Positions 17,431 to 26,437 of a stretch of DNA of 64,000 bases are shown in pieces. This DNA is from JACVRW01 sp963846505 (GTDB taxonomy: Bacteria > Actinomycetota > Thermoleophilia > Solirubrobacterales > Thermoleophilaceae). Numbering within the stretch: position 1 is the first letter of the stretch; each line of letters opens with the position of its first letter. A model generated the notes under the pieces. That model worked only from the letters and a program-made list of their open reading frames with translations, ran no database searches and had not been told where the DNA came from. The position numbers and the translations under genes were made by a program. Location: positions 186,001-250,000 of the forward strand of contig CAWJWD010000006.1 of assembly GCA_963846505.1 (NCBI GenBank), in the 5' to 3' direction.

Positions 17431-17937
17431 TCAGGTGGCTAATGGACAGCCGGAGCTGATGACCACGCGCCACCAGCCCGCCAGCATTCCGACGAGACCG
17501 AGACGAGGACGTACGTGCCAGTGCTTGCAGCCGGGTTCGCCGATGTCGGCGTTCGAGACGCGCACCCACTTGTAGGCCTTCGGATCGAGCAGCATCTCCT
17601 CGATCAGGCGCCGCTTGCGCTCCTCGGCTGCGGTGCGCTCGGACAGGTCCAGGCGCCCCCTGTGCACGCGCTCGGCGAGGTCGTCGCGCAGCTGCTCGAG
17701 CTCGCCGAGCGAGAGCAGGCGTGGACCGCCACGGCCGGACACGTCGAGCTCGAGTCCCTGGCGCGGCCAGACCGAGCAGAACAACTGCGACAGCTCGTCC
17801 TCGAGCCGTGCGATCTGCCCCAGCAGCGTGCGCCGCGCGGCGTGTTCGTCCGGCCGCGTGTGCGGAACGACGGGTGCTGCTCTGATCCGCAGGACCTCGG
17901 GCACGTGCCTCCCCGGGCAGTCGACTGTCGCCACCAT
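17431..17937 (-). CDS. Conserved hypothetical protein, GCKHWHVRPRLG family
   Basis: A protein of about 168 residues. The C-terminal half is distinctive: RRLIEEMLLDPKAYKWVRV, then EPGCKHWHVRPRLGLVGMLAGWW, then SSGCPLAT. The two cysteines and two histidines could form a metal site, but no function is known to me. The middle is a helical, possibly coiled segment (GQIARLEDELSQLF). Start taken as ATG 17937, with GTG 17934 also possible. It lies downstream of the frameshifted B3/4 gene at the tail of the mce convoy, separated by 32 nt. Confidence 0.7.
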   Translation of the reverse strand: MVATVDCPGRHVPEVLRIRAAPVVPHTRPDEHAARRTLLGQIARLEDELSQLFCSVWPRQGLELDVSGRGGPRLLSLGELEQLRDDLAERVHRGRLDLSERTAAEERKRRLIEEMLLDPKAYKWVRVSNADIGEPGCKHWHVRPRLGLVGMLAGWWRVVISSGCPLAT

Positions 17938-17969
17938 ACCAGTGGTCGGGTGCCGTTCGCAGCGGTTGC

Positions 17970-18607
17970 TCAGCCCTCGACCAGGATCTCGGCCGCGGTC
18001 CAGAGCGCTTCCTCGACGCTGATGCGCGGCACGCCCTTGACCTGCAGCGCGACCAGCACCATGCGCGCGCAGTCCGGCGTCACGCCCGCGTCCGCGGAGA
18101 TGTCGCCGAGCACCATCGCCAGCGGCCGCTCGCGGTCGGCGACCACGATCTGGCGCTCGGACAGCAGCCGGGTGGCGTCGAGGCGCTCGCCCGAGCGGGC
18201 GAGGCGCAGCCCGAGCTCGCTGCCGCAGCGGTCGCCGTCGAGCGCGATCACCGGCACGCTCGTCTCCGCGACGGCGATCGTGAGCGCGTCGTCGACGCGG
18301 TTGCGACTCTTCGAGCCCACCGTGCAGCAGGCGCTCGAGGCCGATGCGCTCGGCCGGGGGGCGCTCTTGATCGGGATCGATGCCGACCTGGCGCGAGAAC
18401 ACGCGATAGGCCCACGGCACCGGCGACTGGCGCATCTGCACGACCTTGGCGCCGGTGTAGCGGTCGGCGAGATGCCGCAGGCGCCGCTTGAGCGCCGGCG
18501 GGCTTGGGCCTGGCCGGGCGTCCAGCGGCGCGTAGGTGACGTGCAGCTCGGGGAACTCCTCGTGCCAGCTCGGGGTCGATCCAGCCCTCGCGCAACGCCA
18601 GGTCCAT
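17970..18607 (-). pseudogene. Frameshifted B3/4 domain (PheT-related) protein
   Basis: Three consecutive frames together encode a complete B3/4 tRNA-editing-like domain. Frame 1 gives MDLALREGWIDPEL; frame 2 gives EEFPELHVTYAPLD through YRVFSRQVGIDPDQERPP and LERLLHG; frame 3 gives SKSRNRVDDALTIAVAETSVPV through RISVEEALWTAAEILVEG. Each switch is explained by one extra base: one near 18563-18567 (CTGGCACGAGGAG) and one in the GGG at about 18316-18318. B3/4 proteins are thought to bind or edit mischarged tRNA. The ATG overlaps the stop of the thioredoxin-fold gene by 1 nt. Either a decaying gene or two consensus errors. Confidence 0.75.
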
Positions 18608-19401
18608 CAGCCCACCAGCTTGCGGGTGCGCGCGCGCAGCTGCCCCTCGGTCAGGTTGCCGAGCCCGACGCTCTCGACCACGCCGTCCTTCGAGAACACC
18701 GTCACCGGGCAGACGCCGACCCCGTAGAGGTTGACCACGGCGCCGTCGTGGTCGACGCCGACCGGCTGGGTCCAGCGCCGGTTGCCCGCGATCTGGGCCG
18801 AGTCCTTGACCGAGTTGCCGCTCATCACGACGGCGAACTCGACGCCGGGAAAGTCGTCCTTCATGCGCTCGACGCGGTCGACCTGCGGCTCGCAGTCGGC
18901 GCCGCGGGTGACCACGAAGGTCAGCACCAGCGGCTTGGTGCGGCGCGGGCAGACGGTCAGGATCTCGCGGCCGCGGACCTCGCAGGCGGGCGCGGCGCCG
19001 GCGTCCTCGGGACAGGGGCGGTGCTGGCAGACGTTCGCGTCGGCGTTGCCCTCGAAGTCCCCGGTCGTCTCCGGGGCGGCGAACGCCGGCAGGCGCTGGC
19101 CGACCTTCGGCCCTTGGACGCCCTCGCCGGCGTTGGGCAGCGTCGTCGTGAACAGCAGCACGGCGAGGCCCATCAGCATCACGATGCCGACCGCCCAGGC
19201 GTACTTGTTGCCCGGCCGCGGCACCTCGGGCGGGCCGCGGCGCGGCTCGGGATGGGTGCGGTCGCGCTCGGCGAGGCGCTCCCCGGGCGTGCGGTCGTCC
19301 GCGGCCGCTGGGCCCTCCGAGCCCTCCCGCGCGGCGGACTCCTGCGGCTCCGCGCCGTTCCCGGCGGGGCGACCGAGGTCGCTGAAGCGGTCCTCGCTCA
19401 T
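18607..19401 (-). CDS. Membrane-anchored thioredoxin-fold (TlpA/peroxiredoxin-like) protein
   Basis: A 264-residue protein with an acidic disordered N-terminus (1-60), one transmembrane segment (WAVGIVMLMGLAVLLF, about 67-82) and an extracytoplasmic thioredoxin-like domain (about 100-260). KPLVLTFVVTRGADCEPQVDRV matches the beta1-alpha1 region, and GVGVCPVTVFSKDG the cis-proline strand. There is no CxxC; single cysteines in ADC and GVC may act or pair. It is coupled by ATGA to the MMPL transporter upstream and may service disulfides or envelope redox for it. Function is inferred from fold only. Confidence 0.75.
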   Translation of the reverse strand: MSEDRFSDLGRPAGNGAEPQESAAREGSEGPAAADDRTPGERLAERDRTHPEPRRGPPEVPRPGNKYAWAVGIVMLMGLAVLLFTTTLPNAGEGVQGPKVGQRLPAFAAPETTGDFEGNADANVCQHRPCPEDAGAAPACEVRGREILTVCPRRTKPLVLTFVVTRGADCEPQVDRVERMKDDFPGVEFAVVMSGNSVKDSAQIAGNRRWTQPVGVDHDGAVVNLYGVGVCPVTVFSKDGVVESVGLGNLTEGQLRARTRKLVG

Positions 19402-22079
19402 GCCTCGGCGCGCCCGCGCCGGCGCGGGCGGGGAATCGAGGAGAGCAGCCGGCGCGGCACGCCGGCGCGCACGGCCTTGCGCTGCTCGGCCCACATCAGG
19501 GCGGCGGGCAGCACGATCATCACGCCGAGCAGCGACACGGTCAGGTCCACGACCGTGACAATGCCGAAGTCGCGCAGCATGCGGATGTCCGAGGCGATCA
19601 GCGCGGCGAAGCCGGCGATCGCCGTGGCCCCCGAGGCGAGCACCGCGGCACCGGTCGAGGCGTAGGTGAGCTCGATCGCGCGCGCCGGCCCGGCGCCGGC
19701 CTCGCGCTCCTGGCGATAGCGCGCGGACAGCAGCACGCTGAACTCGGTCGAGATCGCGATCACGAGCGCGCCGAGGGTGACCGACATCGGGTTGAGGTTG
19801 ACCTCGAGCGGGCCCGGCAACAGGCCGAGAACGAACATCAGGCCAGCCGACCAGCCGGTCGCGAGCGCGATCGGGATCAGCGGCACGGCGGCGTCGCGCA
19901 GCGAGCGGCGGACGGCGAGCAGCACGGCGAAGACGGCCGCCAGCGCGGCCAGCAGCGTCAAGCCGCGCCGCAGCGGCGAGGACAGCGCGTCGTTGGCCTC
20001 GGCGGCCAGCACCGGCAGCCCGACGACGGCGGCCTCGACGCCCTCCGGCCGCGAGGCGAGCCGGCGCTCGATGTCGTCGACGACCTCCTTCTGGCGATCG
20101 AGCGGCATCAGCCGGATGCCGAAGGCGAGGTTGGCGGTGTCGCGGTCGCGCGTGATCACGCCCTGCGAGAAGTAGGGCGGCACCGCGTCCAGGAGCGCGC
20201 GCACCTGCTTGGGGTCGGCGCTCGTGAAGAGGTCGGTCAGCGACAGCGCCGGGCAGAGCTCGGGCGCGTTCTCGGTCTGCGTGCAGCGCTTGCCCGGGCG
20301 GTAGCCGTGCGCCTTCAGCACGCCGGCCTGGAAGCGGGTCATCCAGTTCAGCACGGCCGGGGCGGTGATGTCCTCGGCGCGCACGGTCACGTCGATCTCG
20401 CCGGAGACGCCGGTCTCGCGCTGGAGGGTGTTGACGTCCTTCAGCGCCTGCAGGTCCTGCGGCACCAGCTGCGTGATGTCGGACACGACCTCGCTCCGGG
20501 TGTCGAGCGCCAGGCCGAGCACCGCCAGCGCGAGGCCGATCGCGAGCACGCGCTTGGGCTGGGTCAGCGAGAAGCCGAGCGTGCGCCAGGAGCAATCGGC
20601 CAGCCACTCGCGCGCGCCGTGCACCCGCGGGTGGGCGCCGAGCACGTGCAGCCGCTCACGCACCCGCGGCAGGGCGGGCGGCACGTCGGCGCGTCGAGGG
20701 CCGCCGAAGCGCACGAGCGCGGCGAAGCCGGCGCAGAGCGTGGCGGCGAGCGCGAGCACGATGCCGAGCACGAGCAGCAGGCCGAAGCTGCGCACCATCG
20801 GCACGGGCGAGAGCAGCAGCACGAGGAAGCCGGCGGCGGTGGCGAGGCCCGCGGTGAAGATGGTGGGACCGCCCGCCGTGGCTGCCGAGACCACGGGATC
20901 CTCCGCCCCCTTCTCGACCTCTTCGTCGTAGCGGGCCTGGAACTGGATCGCGTAGTCGACGGCGAGCCCGATCAAGACCGGCAGGACTGCGATCGAGGCC
21001 ATCGTGAGATCGCCGCCGGCGAGCGAGAGGGCGCCGAACGTCATCGCCGCAGCGGCCAGGGCGAGCCCGAGCGGCAGCAGCCGCAGGCGGCTGCGGAAGA
21101 CGAGCGCGAGCGTCGCCGCCATCAGCACGAGCGCGGCCCCGAGCAGGACGAAGATGGCCGACTGGACGGCGTCGGCGAGCGCGTTGGCAACGACGGGGAC
21201 GCCGGTGACGATGTACTTCGCCCCCTGCTGCGGCGCGAACGGCCGCGCCGCGACGGCCTGCTCGATCAGGTCGATCGCACGCCGCTTCTCGGCGTCGCTG
21301 AGGTTCGGGCGCAGCCGCACCTGGATCAGCGCCGAGTTCTTGGACGGGAACAGGTAGGCGAAGCGCGACTTCGGCACCCCCGGCTGCGAGGTGAAGACGA
21401 GCGAGGAGACGAAGCTCTCGTTGTCGAGGCTGGGGACGTTGGTGATCCCGTAGCGCAGTGCGAGCGTCAGCAGGGTCTGCTGCGCCTGGGCCGAGACCGC
21501 GTCGCTGGCGGCCTTCGCCAGCCGCTCCTGCTCCTCGGGCGGATCGCCGCGCTGCGCCGACGCCTTGCGGGCCGCGGCCGCGGCCCGCCGCTGCTGCTTC
21601 TGCGTCGCGGTCAGCCGGCCGCGCAGCTCGTCCTGGATCTGGTTGACCGCGGTGTTGACGAACGTGCCCGGCCCGTAGACCGCCTTCGCGGGCTTCAGCT
21701 TGGCGATCGCCTCGCAGGCAGGTGGGAAGCCGGTCGACGGGTCCTTGCGGTTGGCGCGCAGCAGGCGGCGCAGCGCCTTGGGCGTGCCGTTGCCGCCGAG
21801 GCAGCCCTCCAAGCTCAGCAGCCGGCCGAGGTCCTCGCTGAGCACGGTGCGCGACAGGTTCCCGTGCACGAGCACGAGCACCGCGTCGTCGCCGAAGTCC
21901 TGCTTGAAGCGCTCGGTCGCCTGGAAGCTGTCCGAGGAGCGATCGACGAGCGTCGAGGTCGCCGCGCTGGGCTCCAACCGCAGCGCCAGGGCGGCCCCGC
22001 CGAGCGCGAGCACCGCCACCACCGCGAGCACGAGCAGCGGCCTCCTCGCCACCCCCCTGGCGATCCTCCCGAAGAACAT
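19398..22079 (-). CDS. MMPL-family RND transporter
   Basis: An 893-residue protein with the MmpL/RND layout: one N-terminal transmembrane helix (RPLLVLAVVAVLALGGAALAL), a large outer loop, five helices, then the same again. Conserved features include VLPVLIGLAVDYAIQFQARYDEE and, in the second half, VIAISTEFSVLLSARYRQE. Such transporters move lipids or hydrophobic compounds across the membrane using the proton gradient. It lies 46 nt downstream of the last mce gene. TACGCT 8 nt before ATG 22079 hints at an extra leaderless promoter. Location suggests work with the Mce importer on envelope lipids. Confidence 0.92.
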   Translation of the reverse strand: MFFGRIARGVARRPLLVLAVVAVLALGGAALALRLEPSAATSTLVDRSSDSFQATERFKQDFGDDAVLVLVHGNLSRTVLSEDLGRLLSLEGCLGGNGTPKALRRLLRANRKDPSTGFPPACEAIAKLKPAKAVYGPGTFVNTAVNQIQDELRGRLTATQKQQRRAAAAARKASAQRGDPPEEQERLAKAASDAVSAQAQQTLLTLALRYGITNVPSLDNESFVSSLVFTSQPGVPKSRFAYLFPSKNSALIQVRLRPNLSDAEKRRAIDLIEQAVAARPFAPQQGAKYIVTGVPVVANALADAVQSAIFVLLGAALVLMAATLALVFRSRLRLLPLGLALAAAAMTFGALSLAGGDLTMASIAVLPVLIGLAVDYAIQFQARYDEEVEKGAEDPVVSAATAGGPTIFTAGLATAAGFLVLLLSPVPMVRSFGLLLVLGIVLALAATLCAGFAALVRFGGPRRADVPPALPRVRERLHVLGAHPRVHGAREWLADCSWRTLGFSLTQPKRVLAIGLALAVLGLALDTRSEVVSDITQLVPQDLQALKDVNTLQRETGVSGEIDVTVRAEDITAPAVLNWMTRFQAGVLKAHGYRPGKRCTQTENAPELCPALSLTDLFTSADPKQVRALLDAVPPYFSQGVITRDRDTANLAFGIRLMPLDRQKEVVDDIERRLASRPEGVEAAVVGLPVLAAEANDALSSPLRRGLTLLAALAAVFAVLLAVRRSLRDAAVPLIPIALATGWSAGLMFVLGLLPGPLEVNLNPMSVTLGALVIAISTEFSVLLSARYRQEREAGAGPARAIELTYASTGAAVLASGATAIAGFAALIASDIRMLRDFGIVTVVDLTVSLLGVMIVLPAALMWAEQRKAVRAGVPRRLLSSIPRPRRRGRAEA

Positions 22080-22125
22080 CGGCGCTAAGCGTAGGGACCC
22101 GGCTTGCCGGTGGTGCAGGTGCCCG

Positions 22126-23622
22126 CTACGGAAGCGGCTGCAGTGCCGGGTAGCGGCCCGTCTGACCCACGACCGCGCCGAGCGGATCCTGCTCGACGCA
22201 GGGCGGCCGCGCACCGGCGTTCTCCGGCCCGCCGTAGACGAAGCGCTTGATCAACTCGATCAGGTCGGGCGGCAGCTCGGCCGAGGGCGCGGGCGGCGCG
22301 GGCACCGGGTTGTCGGTGCAGAGGTAGCTGCCGAAGACCTCGAAGCGCCCGTTCCTCTTCAGCTCGTCGAGGCCGCCGGGCGCGAAGTACGGGTTGGTGC
22401 GGTTCGAGCCGATGCGGGCGGGATAGCCGGCGAGCATCTCCGGGTTCGTGGGGTTGGTGGTGCGCAGGTAGTGCAGCGAGCCGGTGCCGGCGAAGTCGGT
22501 GCCGGTCGCCTGGGTGGCGGCGGTGTCGTTGGCGAAGAAGGCCGCGATCTCGCGCTTGTAGAGCCCGAGGTAGTCGGCGATCGGCGTGAAGCTACGCAGG
22601 AACGGGTCGAGCCGCGCCAGCAGCGGCCGCGTGTCGTCGAGCACCTGCTCTGCCGCCGGCACGCCGCGGCGCGAGACGCGCACGAGCGGGTCGAGGTCGG
22701 TGAAGAAGCCCTTCAGGTCCGGCGCGAGCGCCTTGGCGTCGATCAGCAGCGGCGAGAGCTGGCGCGCGGCCGGGCGCAGCTGCGTGATCAGCGGGTTCGT
22801 GTCGTCGGCGAAGCGCGTCAGGCGCGTGGTGGTGGCGCGGCCCTCGCGCAGGAAGGTCGGCAGGATGCGGAACGTCTCCGCCAGTTGCGTGTCGCGCGCG
22901 GCCGTGGTCTCGAAGACGCGGTTGGAGTTGACGATCAGGTCTCGTAGCTGGCCCTGGCGCTCGGTCAGCGCGTCGAACACGACGCCGGTGTCGCGCACGA
23001 AGCGACGCGTCGAGCCGGACTGGGCGCGCAGCACCTTCAAGACGTCGTCGGTGCGCTCGGCGAACGGGGTCAGCGCCGCCAGCACGGCGTTGATCTGCGG
23101 TCCGGCGTTCTCGACGGCGCGGCCCTGCTGGTCGAGCCAGATCGAGAACTTGCGCCGCGTCTCGGGGTCGAAGGTGCGCAGGATCTCGTCGAGCTCGACG
23201 GTCTCGCCGACCTGGCCGCGCGCCAGCGTGGCGCCGTCGGGCAGATCGCCCGAGGCAGGGTTGCCGGGCGTCAGTTCGACGTAGGTCTCGCCGAGCAGCG
23301 TCTTCTGGCGCAGGATGGCGCGCGTGTTGCGTGGGATCGGCGCGAAGCGCGAGTCGAGCTCGAGCACCGTGTCGGTGAGGCCCGTGCGACGGTTGGCCTT
23401 GACCGACTTGACCTTGCCGACGTGCACGCCGGAGATGCGCACGTCGGCCTCCTTGGCGAGCTGGGTCGCCTCCGGGAAGCCGACGGTGACGCGGTAGCCC
23501 TGTGGCTGCAGCGGCACCGAGCCGCCGAACGACAGCCACAGGAACAGCAGGATGCCGAAGCAGGAGAGCGCGAAGAAGAGCATCGTCAGGATGCGGCCGA
23601 TGCTGGGGACGGTCTTGATCAC
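22126..23622 (-). CDS. Mce family protein, sixth in operon (MceF position)
   Basis: A 498-residue MCE protein: N-terminal membrane anchor (about 10-32), the MlaD/MCE beta-barrel domain with YRVTVGFPEATQLAKEADVRISGVHVGKV (about 43-125), then a long helical domain (about 150-360) and a proline-rich tail. Mce proteins form the hexameric ring and needle that conduct lipids across the envelope. GTG 23622 overlaps the previous gene's stop by 4 nt. It is the last of six tandem mce genes. Letter assignment is by position only. Confidence 0.92.
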   Translation of the reverse strand: MIKTVPSIGRILTMLFFALSCFGILLFLWLSFGGSVPLQPQGYRVTVGFPEATQLAKEADVRISGVHVGKVKSVKANRRTGLTDTVLELDSRFAPIPRNTRAILRQKTLLGETYVELTPGNPASGDLPDGATLARGQVGETVELDEILRTFDPETRRKFSIWLDQQGRAVENAGPQINAVLAALTPFAERTDDVLKVLRAQSGSTRRFVRDTGVVFDALTERQGQLRDLIVNSNRVFETTAARDTQLAETFRILPTFLREGRATTTRLTRFADDTNPLITQLRPAARQLSPLLIDAKALAPDLKGFFTDLDPLVRVSRRGVPAAEQVLDDTRPLLARLDPFLRSFTPIADYLGLYKREIAAFFANDTAATQATGTDFAGTGSLHYLRTTNPTNPEMLAGYPARIGSNRTNPYFAPGGLDELKRNGRFEVFGSYLCTDNPVPAPPAPSAELPPDLIELIKRFVYGGPENAGARPPCVEQDPLGAVVGQTGRYPALQPLP

Positions 23623-24998
23623 GGCGTCTCCCCGATCGGCGTCTGCGTCGGCGGCACGATGTTCTGCGGACAGACCGTGCGCTCGGGCGCCGGGTTGAGC
23701 AGCCGCGTGAGCATGCCCAGGCGCGGGTTGCCGGCGATGATGCCGCGCAGCACCGCGTAGCTCGGGCAGTTGATCAGCACCACGCCGCGGCGGATCGGCC
23801 CGTGGGCGTCCTGGGCGGTGAACATCGAGGTCGCGGCGTGCGCGCCCCAGGCCGACCAGAACAGGTACGAGTCGCCGTTGCCGGGCGGGTCGTAGGCGAG
23901 CTCGTTGAAGAGCTTGTTGAGCACGCCGAAGGTGCGCGTCAGCCGCGGCGTGACGGGCGCCAGCCGCTTGGCCGTCGTGCGCAGGTCGCGCACCGTCGGC
24001 TGGGTGCTGCGCGCGAACGGGCGGATCTGGTCGCGCACGATCGGCGTCGTCTCGCGCAGGAACGGGCGCGTCTGCTGCAGTGCCGGGGCGAGGTTGCGCG
24101 CGAACGGTCGCAGGCCCTGCAGCGCCGGGCCGAGCTCGGCGGCGAAGTCACGCGTCGAGTCGAGCGTGCTGGTGGTCTGCCGCAACGCGGCGGGGAACAG
24201 CCGCAGGGCCTCGCGCAGGCTGGCCTGCTCGTCGGCGAGCGCGCCGAAGTTCGCGTTCGAGGAGTTCACCAGCGCGGCCAGCTGGCGGTCCTTCCGGGCG
24301 AGCGCGGTCGACAGCTCCTGGAAGTTGTGGACGACGCGCTGGATGTTGCGACGGCGCTGGATCAGCCCGCGCGTGACGCGGCGGCCGTTGCGCGCCAGCG
24401 GCTCGAAGCGCTTGAGCGTCTCGCGCAGGTCCGCGGAGGCGGGTTGGCCGCTGTGCGAGGCGTCGTCGGTGAAGGCCTCGCCGCCGGCGCTGAGCAGGAT
24501 CTGGAGGTAGGCGCGCGTGTCGGCGTCGAGTTGTGCCAGCACCTCGTCGGCGTTGACGTCCGAGAGCGTGTTGGCCACGCGCACGCGGCTGCCCTCCGGC
24601 AGCGCGCCGGCCCCCTTCGTGCCGGGGTCGAGCGCCAGGAACATGTCCTTCAGGCCCGTCTTGGGCCGCAGCAGGATCGTCGCGTCGCGGTAGACCGGCT
24701 CGTACTTCTCCCTGATCTTCATCGTCACGACGGCGTGGCCGTTCTCGAGCCGCACGTCCCCGACCTCGCCGACCTTGACGCCGGCGACGTTCACCGTCTG
24801 GCCCTGGCCGGGCACGACCGCCTGCGCCGTCGGCAGCTCGGCCTTCAGCTCGTAGAACTCCGTGCCCAGCACCGGGACCCACCCGGGCAGGTAGAAGCGC
24901 TGGTTGGAGAGGATGTAGCCGCCGATCGCGGCCGCGCCGATCACCAACACGACGATCGACGCGAACACGCCCGCGTGCTTGCGGATCTGCAGCATCAC
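23619..24998 (-). CDS. Mce family protein, fifth in operon (MceE position)
   Basis: A 459-residue MCE protein with an anchor (VFASIVVLVIGAAAIGGYIL), an MCE domain containing VPGQGQTVNVAGVKVGEVGDV, and a long helical region rich in regularly spaced hydrophobics (about 150-370). In mycobacteria the E subunit is a lipoprotein; here no lipobox is present. The start is GTG 24998 (GTGA overlap) or ATG 24995 (TGATG overlap); both are coupled to the upstream gene. Confidence 0.92.
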   Translation of the reverse strand: MMLQIRKHAGVFASIVVLVIGAAAIGGYILSNQRFYLPGWVPVLGTEFYELKAELPTAQAVVPGQGQTVNVAGVKVGEVGDVRLENGHAVVTMKIREKYEPVYRDATILLRPKTGLKDMFLALDPGTKGAGALPEGSRVRVANTLSDVNADEVLAQLDADTRAYLQILLSAGGEAFTDDASHSGQPASADLRETLKRFEPLARNGRRVTRGLIQRRRNIQRVVHNFQELSTALARKDRQLAALVNSSNANFGALADEQASLREALRLFPAALRQTTSTLDSTRDFAAELGPALQGLRPFARNLAPALQQTRPFLRETTPIVRDQIRPFARSTQPTVRDLRTTAKRLAPVTPRLTRTFGVLNKLFNELAYDPPGNGDSYLFWSAWGAHAATSMFTAQDAHGPIRRGVVLINCPSYAVLRGIIAGNPRLGMLTRLLNPAPERTVCPQNIVPPTQTPIGETP

Positions 24999-26437
24999 GG
25001 CCCGGCCCCCGTCCTGGCCGCGTTCAGGCTCGGGGCCGCGTTGCGGTGGCAGGCGACGTTCGGCTTGTAGGGCGGCTTGGGCGTGCGCGCCGGTCGCGTG
25101 CCGAGCGGCGGCGCGGTCGCGTTCGCGTACAGCGGGCCGCCGCGGCCGACCGGGCCGGTGGCGATCGGCGAGCCGCCGCCGCCCGGCTGGAAGCGCGCGT
25201 ACGAGCCGTTGCCGTCGAAGTTCTGCGACTCGCCGGCGAGGCCCACCAGCCCCTGCCAGAACTCCTTGTAGTTCTGGACGCCGGTCGAGAGGTTGCCGTC
25301 CGCGATCGTCTGCTCTCCGGTCGGCAGCACGACGCCGTACTGACAGCGGTTGAAGGCGTCGAGCTTGGGCACCAGCGTCAGCTGCCCGCTGGTGAACTTC
25401 GCCAGGTTCGGCACGGTCGGGCCGAGGTCGTCGACGAGGCCCTGGAGCTCGCTCGGTCGCAGCAGCGCGCGCGTCTGCGCGATCCAGGGCAGCGCGGCGT
25501 CGATCGTGGCCGGCAGCTCGCGCGTGCCGGGCACCATCTCGCGCGCCCAGGCGCGCGTCGGCGGGAAGGCGGCGTTGAGCTCGTCGAGCGCCGGCCCGGC
25601 GGCCTCCAGCAGCGGCGGCAGCTCGCGGATCGTGGCGCTGAGGTTGGTCGACTCGGCCGCCAGCGCGCCGAAGGCGACGTTCCAGTTCGTGAGCAGATCC
25701 TGCAGCGTGGCCTCGTTGCCCGAGAGCGCGGCGAACACCTTCTGCTGGCTGCCGATCAGCTTCGAGAGGTCGTGCAGCTGGGTGCCGAGCAGCGCCTGGT
25801 TGACCACCGCGCCGCCGCGCAGCGCCCGGGCCGAGTTCGCCAGCGAGGCGTTCAGCGCCTGGCCGGCGGTAAGACCGCGCACGGCCGGGTCCTGGTCGTC
25901 GTCCTCGCCGGGCGCCGGCTTGCCGTTGAGCGCGTCGCCGTAGCCCTCGAGCAGCTTCTGCAGGTCCTTGCGGCTGTCGGTCGTCAGGGTGCCGAGGACC
26001 TGGTCGATCTGGACCGGGCCGGAGGTCTGGGTGACACCGAAGGTGTGCCCGCTGTCGATCGTGTCCGCGCTCGGCGTGCCCGGCTTGACGTCGATGAAGT
26101 TGTTGCCCTCGAAGAAGATCCGCGGCCGCAGCTTCAGCGTCGCGTCCTCGTGCAGCGGCAGGCCCTCGTCCTTCAGCTTGATCGTGACCTTCGTCGCCGG
26201 CGAGTCGCCGCCGACGGGCTCGACCTTCGAGACCTTGCCGACCTCGACGCCGGCGATCCGCACCGCCGTGCCCGGCAGCAGCGGCGGCACGTTCTCGAAC
26301 ACCGCGCTGACCTCGAACGGGCGCGTGAACGGCACGTCCTTGCTGAACGCGAGGAAGGTGCCGATCGCGATCACGATCAGCGCGATCGCGCCGGCCTGGA
26401 AGGCGGTGAGGCGCCCGCGGCGCCCGAGCCGGTTCAC
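24995..26437 (-). CDS. Mce family protein, fourth in operon (MceD position)
   Basis: A 480-residue MCE protein. The anchor is AFQAGAIALIVIAIGTFLAF; the MCE domain carries FENVPPLLPGTAVRIAGVEVGKVSKV, followed by the helical domain and a C-terminal proline- and glycine-rich tail (PPLGTRPARTPKPPYKPN). It starts with GTG 26437 in a GTGA overlap. Together with the other five it would supply one subunit of a heterohexamer. No unusual features beyond the acidic linker PGEDDDQDP near residue 190. Confidence 0.92.
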   Translation of the reverse strand: MNRLGRRGRLTAFQAGAIALIVIAIGTFLAFSKDVPFTRPFEVSAVFENVPPLLPGTAVRIAGVEVGKVSKVEPVGGDSPATKVTIKLKDEGLPLHEDATLKLRPRIFFEGNNFIDVKPGTPSADTIDSGHTFGVTQTSGPVQIDQVLGTLTTDSRKDLQKLLEGYGDALNGKPAPGEDDDQDPAVRGLTAGQALNASLANSARALRGGAVVNQALLGTQLHDLSKLIGSQQKVFAALSGNEATLQDLLTNWNVAFGALAAESTNLSATIRELPPLLEAAGPALDELNAAFPPTRAWAREMVPGTRELPATIDAALPWIAQTRALLRPSELQGLVDDLGPTVPNLAKFTSGQLTLVPKLDAFNRCQYGVVLPTGEQTIADGNLSTGVQNYKEFWQGLVGLAGESQNFDGNGSYARFQPGGGGSPIATGPVGRGGPLYANATAPPLGTRPARTPKPPYKPNVACHRNAAPSLNAARTGAGP

